Shown: positions 1 to 4,686 of the stretch, piece after piece | Position numbering within the stretch: position 1 is the first letter of the stretch | How the letters are laid out: each line of letters opens with the position of its first letter | Assembly: GCA_030595765.1 (NCBI GenBank) | Contig: JAUVCJ010000100.1 | Coordinates: 1 to 8,143, forward strand | Source of the DNA: Thermoplasmatota archaeon | GTDB taxonomy: Archaea; Thermoplasmatota; Thermoplasmata; GCA-020350865; JAUVCJ01 | Reading direction: 5' to 3' | DNA length: 8,143 nt | Program-made: the position numbers and the translations under genes | Notes under the pieces: generated by a model | What the model was told of the DNA's origin: nothing | Database searches by the model: none | What the model saw: the letters and a program-made list of their open reading frames with translations, nothing else

Positions 1-263
1 AATGCCCTGGTCTTGAGCGAGTCGCCTACCACATCGATCCCAAATAGCCTAGCTGTTCCGCTGGTGGGTCTAAGCAGATTGACAAATATCTTGATGCAGG
101 TGGATTTTCCAGCGCCATTTGGGCCAAGCAAACCAAAGACCTCCCCCTTCTGAACAGTGAACGATATTCCGTCCAGGGCTTTCACCTCGCCTTTCTTTGC
201 CTCGCCGTAGGTCTTTGTTAGTTCCACTGCCTCCAGGGCAGGCGGGTCTGTTGTGGTTTGCAT
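1..263 (-). CDS. ABC transporter ATP-binding protein, N-terminal part (runs off the left edge)
   Basis: Translating the minus strand from ATG at 263 gives 87 residues before the window ends. They form the start of an ABC-type ATPase that would power a membrane transporter from the cytoplasmic side. Visible landmarks are the A-loop region (LTKTYG, residues 15-20), the pre-Walker strand (VKALDGISFTVQKGEVFGLL), a perfect Walker A (GPNGAGKST, 47-55) and the following segment LLRPTSGTARLFGIDV (63-78). This arrangement is typical of the drug/antibiotic-exporter and NatA-like group, but the Q-loop, signature and Walker B lie outside the window, so the substrate is unknown. A GTG directly precedes the ATG and is a possible alternative start. 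No Shine-Dalgarno is seen. A TATA-like box centred about 28 bp upstream suggests a leaderless transcript. The permease would be expected to the left, outside the window. Confidence 0.93.
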   Translation of the reverse strand, partial: MQTTTDPPALEAVELTKTYGEAKKGEVKALDGISFTVQKGEVFGLLGPNGAGKSTCIKIFVNLLRPTSGTARLFGIDVVGDSLKTRA

Positions 264-286
264 CACAGTGAACTACTGGTGCTAAC

Positions 287-300
287 TATAAAAAACGTTT
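287..300 (-). promoter_or_regulatory. TATA box with BRE-like flank for the ABC gene
   Basis: On the minus strand the sequence AAACG followed by TTTTTTATA (300 down to 287) resembles an archaeal BRE plus TATA box. Its centre is about 28 bp from the ATG at 263. Transcription would therefore start at or next to the start codon, which fits the absence of a Shine-Dalgarno. The call rests on position and composition only. Confidence 0.55.
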
Positions 301-368
301 GCCTGGTTGGTTTTGTGTCGCTTGGTGGCTATGGTGTTGTTTTAGGCGAATTCAGGGCAGAAATCGCA

Positions 369-391
369 GGCCTTTTGTAGCAAGCAAGGCC
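369..391. repeat. Small inverted repeat between the ABC gene and the PKD gene
   Basis: GGCCTT (369-374) and AAGGCC (386-391) form a 6-bp inverted repeat around an 11-nt loop in the 161-bp gap 264-424. It lies downstream of the broken PKD gene on the minus strand, so it could be a transcript-end hairpin, but there is no T-run after it. Apart from this and the TATA box, nothing else is seen in the gap. Confidence 0.3.
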
Positions 392-424
392 AAGGAGAGG
401 TTTACGTTTGAGGGTCATGTGCGG

Positions 425-1044
425 TCAGATAGTAATGAATCTCACACCACCGTCGTCATCTGTTACAGCGAGGGTAATTGGCTCCCCTAGGTATGCGACA
501 TTTTCTTGCTGAGTGGCGATAATTGTTTTTACTTCAGGCGATAGGGCAGGATCCGCTCCAATGCCATTATTAAAGACTGTGCTGGTCTCTCCGAAGCTCC
601 AATCGAATGTGAGGTCATCGCTGCCAGGGTCACTAGCGGTTGCTATTACCAGGGCAGGGCAGTCCAATTCAGCATCTAGCTGGATGGTCCATGGGCCGTC
701 ATGGCTTGTTTGTCCCTTATTGCTGCTGAAAACATCTATCTGTTTTGTTCCAATAGTTCCAATAGTTCCTATTGTGGAAATAGGGTCTGTTTTGCCCTTG
801 AAATTAGTTTGATGGGTTACAAATACGTGCTTTAACTCCCGGCATACATCATCGCCACAATCTATGCTTAGCCATACTGGAGTTGCTCCTAGTTTTCTAG
901 TATTATCTGGTGTGTAGTCCATAATCACAGGTGGGCGTGGGCAAGGGATATGATGGCCATCACCAGAGAGAGGCATATCATCACAAATAGTCCCCAACCG
1001 TATCTTTTGGCTCCTTCAGAGCCTTTGAAGGTCAGCGAGCGCAT
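425..1044 (-). pseudogene. Secreted PKD-like surface protein, broken by a single-base frameshift after the signal peptide
   Basis: From ATG at 1044 the minus strand encodes a classic signal peptide: a basic N-region (MRSLTFKGSEGAKRYGW), a hydrophobic core (LFVMICLSLVMAIISLAHA) and an AHA cleavage site. The frame then hits TGA at 927-925. Another frame continues at once with PPVIMDYTPDNT, the usual opening of mature Thermoplasmata-style surface proteins, and runs to TGA at 425. It ends in a PKD-like segment with DPGSDDLTFDWSFG and, at its end, VTDDDGG. The span of 620 bp is 3n+2, so restoring one base gives a 206-residue secreted protein. The shift must lie near 928-948, in a GCCCAC-GCCCAC tandem. 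The PKD repeat is degenerate (WSFGE where WDFGDG is usual). Alternatives are a sequencing or assembly error or programmed frameshifting. The open part read alone from 997 has no signal peptide and is not a credible start. A TATA-like palindrome lies about 25 bp upstream of the ATG. Confidence 0.72.
747..773 (-). repeat. Three 9-bp tandem units encoding a Thr-Ile-Gly repeat
   Basis: GTTCCAATA occurs at 747-755 and 756-764 and is followed by the diverged GTTCCTATT at 765-773. On the minus strand these encode the tripeptide repeat TIGTIGTIGT inside the PKD-like protein. The unit length keeps the frame, so copy-number change would not break the gene. Confidence 0.6.
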
Positions 1045-1061
1045 CCAGCTGGATATTCATT

Positions 1062-1076
1062 CTCTAATTATTAGAG
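1062..1076. promoter_or_regulatory. Palindromic AT-rich element, possible two-way TATA region
   Basis: CTCTAA (1062-1067) and TTAGAG (1071-1076) are inverted around TTA. The AT-rich centre, about 1069, is 25 bp from the ATG of the minus-strand PKD gene at 1044, a spacing that fits a leaderless archaeal transcript. It is about 32 bp from the first paired base of the plus-strand structured element at 1101. Near-symmetry would allow TBP to read it either way. This is inference from spacing; no transcript evidence exists here. Confidence 0.4.
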
Positions 1077-1100
1077 CTTTCCCTTGAAAATGAGAGTTAT

Positions 1101-1342
1101 TATAGTCAAGAGCCAAACATATAGGACACGAATGGCATGCTCCCATGGAGCATTGACTCACAAGCAAGTTTGCTTGTTCGTGGCAATCTCCGATTTGCCA
1201 TGAGTCTGGGCTCGAACGGGCACATTTCTCCTTTTGTACAATATATCCCTGTCGAAATGAGCCCCCATCGTGAAATTCCTAATGCAGTATCTCCGAATTT
1301 CACTTCGAACGAGCCCTAGATATGGAGGGGTTCTTGACTATG
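1101..1342 (+). ncRNA. Candidate structured RNA of about 242 nt, family unknown
   Basis: No protein gene is credible here, yet nearly all of the stretch pairs in a nested order. P1 is 1101-1114 with 1329-1342 (14 bp, two G-U in plus sense). P1b is CATAT 1118-1122 with ATATG 1320-1324. P2 is ATGCTCC 1137-1143 with GGAGCAT 1147-1153. P3 is GACTCA 1155-1160 with TGAGTC 1201-1206, enclosing P3a 1161-1166/1171-1176 and P3b TGGCAA 1181-1186 with TTGCCA 1195-1200. P4 is GGGCTCG 1208-1214 with CGAGCCC 1310-1316, enclosing P4a 1218-1228/1254-1264 (10 of 11 paired) and P4b GTGAAATTC 1270-1278 with GAATTTCAC 1295-1303. The two branched modules stack with no unpaired base at several junctions. The two P1 wobbles would become A-C mismatches in a minus-strand RNA, which favours plus. 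No SRP, RNase P or tRNA signatures are seen. A MITE-like DNA element with terminal inverted repeats is the main alternative. Confidence 0.5.
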
Positions 1343-1343
1343 T

Positions 1344-1412
1344 GTGGCACACGAAATCATTTGCCCTAAATGATAAGTGCGCCACTATAATGGAAAATAG
1401 AGCTTTCTATTT
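1344..1412. repeat. Two further hairpins directly after the structured element
   Basis: ATCATTT (1356-1362) pairs with AAATGAT (1368-1374) around GCCCT. Outside it GTGGC (1344-1348) pairs with GCCAC (1381-1385), making an interrupted stem. A separate hairpin follows: AAATAGA (1395-1401) with TCTATTT (1406-1412) around GCTT. They may be a 3' extension or terminator-like tail of the preceding element, or part of the upstream region of the GTPase gene. The remaining stretch 1413-1487 shows nothing recognisable. Confidence 0.5.
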
Positions 1413-1489
1413 GGAAAAAAGAGCTACCCATTGGATAATTGAGTTCTCTCTTGAAAGTGATTTATTGAAAATGATATTTTGAACGCGAC

Positions 1490-1514
1490 CTTTAAAAACT
1501 AATCTTTTAAATCT
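1490..1514 (+). promoter_or_regulatory. TATA-like boxes upstream of the GTPase gene
   Basis: Two AT-rich boxes, TTTAAAAA (1491-1498) and TTTTAAAT (1505-1512), lie in a short A/T-rich block in which ATCTTTT also occurs twice. Using the second box, transcription would start near 1536 and give a leader of about 70 nt, long enough to hold the stem-loop over the start codon. A weaker TATTAT near 1535-1540 would give a shorter leader. Which one is used cannot be told from sequence. Confidence 0.4.
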
Positions 1515-1561
1515 TTTGAATGCAATTATTTCTGAAAGTGGTCTATTATGCCAAATATGGG

Positions 1562-1614
1562 TGGTACATGCCAGGTTGTACATGACAATGTTTATGAGGT
1601 TAGGGCATGTACCA
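1562..1614 (+). promoter_or_regulatory. Stem-loop enclosing the GTPase start codon and Shine-Dalgarno
   Basis: TGGTACATGCC (1562-1572) is perfectly complementary to GGCATGTACCA (1604-1614), an 11-bp stem with a further G-U at 1561/1615. The ATG start at 1607-1609 is inside the 3' arm. The ribosome binding site GAGGT (1596-1600) lies in the 31-nt loop, 6 nt from the ATG. A second GTACATG at 1578-1584 can also pair with CATGTAC (1606-1612), so two mutually exclusive pairings cover the start codon. This suggests translational control, or on DNA an operator palindrome. Confidence 0.5.
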
Positions 1615-2551
1615 TATCTTAATGGTTGATATTGATGAGTACCTGTCCAAGTTCGAGCATTTTCGGGCTGATCCTCCAAGCCCCAAGCCAACCCAGCCCG
1701 CAAATAAACCCAAGAAGTACAAGAAAAAAGTGGTCCTGTTGGGAGATGGAGCTGTTGGCAAGACCTCATTGATACGCAAGTTCGTCCATGACAGCTTTGA
1801 TGACAAATACATCACCACCATCGGCTCGAAAGTGGTTAAAAAGGAGCTCAGGTTCGAGACTCCAAAAGGTGCCTACCTGCTTGACCTGATGGTCTGGGAT
1901 ATTATTGGCCAGCATGGGTACAGGACTGTACAGAACATGGCCCTTGCAGATGTTGAGGGCGCATTGATAGTTTGTGACCTTACCAGGCCTGAGACCCTGG
2001 AAAACCTGGAGAAATACTGGATACCCAAGCTTTCCGGAAAAAGAAGACCAGTTGCATTAATCATGCTTGCAAACAAGGCAGACCTGGTGGAACAGCGAGC
2101 CATAGACGACCAGGCACTCATTTCCATGGCTGCCAGGTACAACGCAGTACAATACACCACATCAGCCAAGACAGGAGACAATGTGGACACGGCCTTTTTC
2201 AAGCTGGGAATCCAGCTCCTTTTTGGCCCAGGCAAGATGGGTCGCGCCAGGGTTGGAAAGGATGGGGTCGCGACCGTGGAGATGGAACCAAGTGGCGCCA
2301 TCAATGTCACAGACAGGATCATATCTGATTTTCTTGCTCAGGATGCAGGCGGCCAGGCGATCTCAGAGGACAAGATGTCCATCCTCAGGGAAGCCTTTGT
2401 GATGGCAGGCATAGACCTTAATGACCCCAAACCAAGCACGCTTAAGGAAGTGGTGAGCAATCTGGCTCAGATGGAAGCTTACTTTTTACCCAAGGAAATC
2501 GTTCAGGAGAACCTGCGCAGGCGCAAGGGATGGCTTGACATCATTCTATGA
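1607..2551 (+). CDS. Rab/Ras-like small GTPase with a C-terminal extension
   Basis: This 314-residue protein has all five G motifs of a Ras-superfamily switch: G1 GDGAVGKT (46-53), a switch-I region with TTIG (70-73), G3 WDIIGQ (97-102, with the Ras-like Gln), G4 NKAD (156-159) and G5 TSAKTG (185-190). It should bind and hydrolyse GTP in the cytoplasm and act as a molecular switch. The first 41 residues are an acidic/aromatic start, then a Pro/Lys-rich linker. Residues 191-314 form an extension with no motif I recognise, in part helical-looking. The C-terminus (GWLDIIL) has no cysteine, so membrane attachment by prenylation is not expected. ATG at 1607 is chosen because GAGGT lies 6 nt upstream; Met6 (1622) has no suitable site. 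The partner GAP or exchange factor is not evident among the neighbours. Archaeal Rab-like GTPases are known, but their roles are mostly undefined. Confidence 0.94.
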   Translation: MYHILMVDIDEYLSKFEHFRADPPSPKPTQPANKPKKYKKKVVLLGDGAVGKTSLIRKFVHDSFDDKYITTIGSKVVKKELRFETPKGAYLLDLMVWDIIGQHGYRTVQNMALADVEGALIVCDLTRPETLENLEKYWIPKLSGKRRPVALIMLANKADLVEQRAIDDQALISMAARYNAVQYTTSAKTGDNVDTAFFKLGIQLLFGPGKMGRARVGKDGVATVEMEPSGAINVTDRIISDFLAQDAGGQAISEDKMSILREAFVMAGIDLNDPKPSTLKEVVSNLAQMEAYFLPKEIVQENLRRRKGWLDIIL

Positions 2552-2572
2552 ATGAATTGTTCTACGTGTGGA

Positions 2573-2578
2573 TTTTTT
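2573..2578 (+). terminator. T-run after the GTPase gene
   Basis: Six consecutive T residues begin 22 nt after the GTPase stop codon. T-rich tracts in the non-template strand are the usual archaeal termination signal, and the position between convergent genes fits. No stem is needed and none is obvious. Confidence 0.45.
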
Positions 2579-2667
2579 CCGGCAATACTGCTTTTGGCAA
2601 TGTCGAGTGTTATGGGTGAATTAGAAGCCGAACATGTTCTCCTGGAAGATTAGATTAGCCCAACTCA

Positions 2668-2711
2668 CCTAATGAAAGCTTAATGAACGCCTAATGAACG
2701 CCTAATGAGAG
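2668..2711. repeat. Four tandem 11-bp repeats
   Basis: Four contiguous 11-bp units occupy this span: CCTAATGAAAG, CTTAATGAACG, CCTAATGAACG and CCTAATGAGAG. The core TAATGA is invariant. The period of 11 is not a multiple of three and is close to one helical turn, so all copies would face the same side of DNA. They sit between the convergent ends of the GTPase and yhbY genes. A protein-binding array is possible; a slippage relic is the alternative. The rest of 2552-2751 shows only the T-run. Confidence 0.75.
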
Positions 2712-2751
2712 CCGAGCTAATTCCAAGGATGCATCTTAAACGAAGAGCCAA

Positions 2752-3012
2752 CTAACGCCATCTTAGAACCAAAGTGTTACCTCTGGCATCGATGAGGGTC
2801 GACTTCATTTCCTCAGCCAGTTCCTCTCCCACTTCTTTGGCCTTAATTGGTGCGCTTTTTAGGAACTTGACCTTGATTAGGCGGTGCCGCTTGAGAAGGA
2901 CCATTATCTCATCCTTTACAGGCTGGGTCAGACCGTTCTTGCCAATTTGAAGCATGGCTGGAAGCGATTGGGCTTGAACTCTTAGAGCTCTTATCTTTTC
3001 TTTCGATATCAA
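2752..3012 (-). CDS. yhbY: YhbY/CRM-domain RNA-binding protein
   Basis: The 86-residue product is a single CRM (CRS1-YhbY) domain, about the length usual for stand-alone archaeal and bacterial YhbY proteins. The diagnostic loop IGKNGLT (23-29, GxxG at 24-27) is followed by PVKDEIMVLLKRHRLIKVKF and a C-terminal strand, GNTLVLRWR. In bacteria YhbY binds pre-50S ribosomal particles; an RNA-binding or ribosome-assembly role here is by family. The start is TTG at 3012. It overlaps the rnp4 stop as TTGA and is preceded by an AAGGAGG site 7 nt upstream, while no ATG lies nearby in frame. The overlap implies translational coupling with rnp4, so the two RNA-processing proteins are made together. Confidence 0.93.
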   Translation of the reverse strand: MISKEKIRALRVQAQSLPAMLQIGKNGLTQPVKDEIMVLLKRHRLIKVKFLKSAPIKAKEVGEELAEEMKSTLIDARGNTLVLRWR

Positions 3013-3437
3013 TTCGACTCCTCCTTAGATCGCGTGCCATTTCCCTGGGTGGAGGTAGGCTGGCTTTTTTGAGAGATGGATGTTTCTGATTGTGGGGTTT
3101 TTATTCGTCCTGTTCCGGCAGGCTCCAGTCCAAACCTCCGGACTGCACCACAGAGCTCGCAGGTCGTTCTGATAAGACCGCCACCCACTCTGACGAAGCT
3201 TGTGGCTCCTGGTAGCAGATAGGCATTGCAGTCCTTGCAAGTTGCCCTGGATAGGTCTCTTGGTAGCCGGACATTGTAGCGTGTGCCAATTCTGCGGGCA
3301 AGCTGAACATGTCTGCGCATGAGCTGATGATCCCCTTTTCCGGCCTCCTTTCGGGCCAGGCTATAGAGTATGTGGATGCGCTCGCTTGCGATCCTGACCA
3401 TCTGGCCTGTCCTGACGCCTCGCCTGCTCCTACCCAT
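3009..3437 (-). CDS. rnp4: Ribonuclease P protein component 4 (Rpp21 homologue)
   Basis: This 142-residue protein is the archaeal Rnp4/Rpp21 subunit of RNase P, which works with the catalytic RNA to remove tRNA 5' leaders. The N-terminal helices carry the family signature RIASERIHILYSLARKEA (15-32), followed by RRHVQLARRIGTRYNVRLPR (41-60). A zinc ribbon uses C67xxC70 (CKDC) and C93xxC96 (CELC), all four ligands present. After about residue 104 the sequence becomes a Ser/Thr/Gln/Lys-rich tail that looks disordered and is longer than the minimal family fold. The ATG at 3437 has no Shine-Dalgarno, so a leaderless start is likely. The gene is first in a two-gene unit with yhbY and divergent from the FKBP gene, with only 98 bp between them. 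Confidence 0.95.
   Translation of the reverse strand: MGRSRRGVRTGQMVRIASERIHILYSLARKEAGKGDHQLMRRHVQLARRIGTRYNVRLPRDLSRATCKDCNAYLLPGATSFVRVGGGLIRTTCELCGAVRRFGLEPAGTGRIKTPQSETSISQKSQPTSTQGNGTRSKEESN
3020..3026 (-). promoter_or_regulatory. Strong Shine-Dalgarno deciding the TTG start of yhbY
   Basis: Reading the minus strand, AAGGAGG (3026 to 3020) is followed by 7 nt and then TTG at 3012. It is the most complete ribosome binding site in the window and lies inside the last codons of rnp4. It makes the unusual TTG start convincing. Confidence 0.8.
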
Positions 3438-3487
3438 GGAAAGACAGCGAGGAATAAGTTGTAGTTAAGGTTTGCCTGCGCATTATC

Positions 3488-3527
3488 TTTTAATACCTGA
3501 CTCTCTTTAACAATCGAAAACAGGGGT
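3488..3527 (+). promoter_or_regulatory. TATA box and ribosome binding site for the FKBP gene
   Basis: TTTTAATA (3488-3495) is a TATA-like box 41 bp upstream of the ATG at 3536, placing transcription start near 3517. AGGGGT (3522-3527) is a plausible ribosome binding site 8 nt before the ATG, with one wobble against the usual anti-SD. The 98-bp divergent gap 3438-3535 must also hold the rnp4 promoter, for which only a weak CTTAAC-like candidate around 3464-3469 is visible. Confidence 0.5.
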
Positions 3528-3535
3528 ATGGTTCA

Positions 3536-4645
3536 ATGGCGAACACCATCCAGGAAAAGGACATCGTATACATCGACTACGAGGTTTGGATTAAGGAAGC
3601 CCACAGGCTTCACGACACCACCAGCAAAGAACTTGCGGAGAAGGAAGAGATCTATGATGAGAACCGCAAATATGAACCACTTCCGTTGGTGGTTGAGGAT
3701 GGAAGGGACGTCAAAATCCTGATAGACCTACTAACTGGCGGAGAGGTTGGAAAGGAATACGACTTCGAGGTACCTCCGGGCGACGCTTTTGGCGTCCGTG
3801 ACCCCGAACAGATCAAGCTCCATTCCATGAGAGAGGTTCTAAGGGCTCCAGAGTTCGAGAAGAACAAGGAATCCATGGGTCCCTATGTAGGCATGGACAT
3901 TACGATCGGCGACAAGAAGGGCATCATAACCACAGTAACGGCAGGCAGAGTTCGAGTGGATTACAACCATCCATTGGCAGGCCGCACCCTCAGTTACAAG
4001 CTGAAAGTGGACCGCCTTGCCAAGACCCAGGATGAAAAGGCTAGTGCCATCATAGACATGCACTACGGTCTAAGCACCGACTTCGGCCTGAAGTTCCAGG
4101 GAAAGAACGTAATGATCACCCTTCCCGACCCATGCAAGTACGACCAACGCTGGCACATGTTCAAGATCAGGATAATCACAGACCTGCGTGACCTGCTAGG
4201 CCTGGAGACCATCACTTTCCTTGAGGAATACGTCAAGAAGGAACGCAAGGACGAGAACGATGGCGACAAGGACGATTCTAAGGACGGGTCCAAGGACAAG
4301 AAGGCCAAGGATGAGCTCAAGGACAAGAATGGCAAAGATGAGTCCAAAGACAAGAAGGCCAAGGATGAATCCAAGGACAAGAAAGCTAAGGATGAGCCCA
4401 AGGATAAGAAGGCCAAAGATGAGTCCAAAGACAAGAAGGCCAAGGATGAGTCCAAGGATAAGAAAGCCAAAGACGAGTCTAAGGATAAGAAAGCTAAAGA
4501 CGAGTCTAAGGATAAGAAAGCCAAAGATGGAAAGTCCTCCACTACCAAGAAGGACGCAACAAAATCCAAAGGCAAGGCCAAGAAAGATAAGCCTGCCCCA
4601 AAAAAGGATGTTCCATCTCCTGAGGAATACGCCAGCGAAGAGTAG
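3536..4645 (+). CDS. FKBP-type peptidyl-prolyl isomerase (long archaeal/SlyD-like) with a charged repeat tail
   Basis: The 369-residue protein is a cytoplasmic proline isomerase and chaperone. FKBP landmarks are KDIVYIDYEVWI (8-19), the segment ILIDLLTGGEVGKEYDFEVP (61-80) with PPGDAFGVRDP (80-90), the inserted chaperone flap (about 91-140) and the closing strand RVRVDYNHPLAGRTLSYKLK (138-157). A further domain (about 165-233) matches the extra C-terminal domain of long archaeal FKBPs. From about 236 the chain is almost only Lys, Asp, Glu, Ser and Ala, including nine repeats of KDKKAKDES type (253-333) and a Lys/Pro tail ending EEYASEE. The tail is surely disordered and close to charge-balanced. 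Such tails on FKBPs in other lineages bind nucleic acids or ribosomes; here that is only a suggestion. ATG at 3536 follows AGGGGT. Confidence 0.93.
   Translation: MANTIQEKDIVYIDYEVWIKEAHRLHDTTSKELAEKEEIYDENRKYEPLPLVVEDGRDVKILIDLLTGGEVGKEYDFEVPPGDAFGVRDPEQIKLHSMREVLRAPEFEKNKESMGPYVGMDITIGDKKGIITTVTAGRVRVDYNHPLAGRTLSYKLKVDRLAKTQDEKASAIIDMHYGLSTDFGLKFQGKNVMITLPDPCKYDQRWHMFKIRIITDLRDLLGLETITFLEEYVKKERKDENDGDKDDSKDGSKDKKAKDELKDKNGKDESKDKKAKDESKDKKAKDEPKDKKAKDESKDKKAKDESKDKKAKDESKDKKAKDESKDKKAKDGKSSTTKKDATKSKGKAKKDKPAPKKDVPSPEEYASEE
4292..4534 (+). repeat. Nine in-frame 27-bp repeats in the FKBP tail
   Basis: Nine contiguous 27-bp units encode nine-residue repeats of consensus KDKKAKDES (residues 253-333). 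Unit 2 carries KDKNGKDES, unit 4 ends in DEP, and unit 9 ends in DGK. Units 7 and 8 differ by one base, pointing to recent duplication, while earlier units differ at several third positions. Because of the repeat the antisense strand is also open, giving long but spurious frames. Confidence 0.95.
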
Positions 4646-4686
4646 ATATCCAGAACCTATCATTGTCGTATCGGGCAATTTGCTCG

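Noticed and set aside
299..490. 63-codon plus-strand frame
   Set aside because: Starts inside the ABC promoter region and runs into the 3' end of the PKD gene; no family resemblance.
513..812. 99-codon plus-strand frame
   Set aside because: Antisense shadow of the PKD-like gene, whose sense frame carries clear PKD motifs.
1205..1222. GTTCGAGCCC on the minus strand resembling a tRNA T-arm
   Set aside because: The flanking bases do not make the 5-bp T stem, and no acceptor, D or anticodon arms fit around it.
1106..1303. A 65-codon minus-strand open frame and a 60-codon plus-strand frame over the same stretch
   Set aside because: Neither shows a domain or recognisable composition, neither has a credible ribosome binding site, and both lie in the strongly self-complementary region, which explains openness on both strands.
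1101..1342. SRP RNA or RNase P RNA as identity of the structured element
   Set aside because: The conserved SRP helix 8 motif and the RNase P GAGGAAAGTC-type core are absent on both strands.
1270..1482. A 70-codon plus-strand frame
   Set aside because: No recognisable motif, crosses three inverted repeats, and has no Shine-Dalgarno; judged chance.
2552..2623. Tiny frame starting ATGAATGAATTG just after the GTPase stop
   Set aside because: Only about 23 codons, no ribosome binding site, and contains the T-run.
4063..4678. Two long minus-strand frames rich in Leu/Ser and Leu/Phe/Gly
   Set aside because: Antisense of the FKBP repeat tail; openness follows from the repeated AAG/GAC codons.
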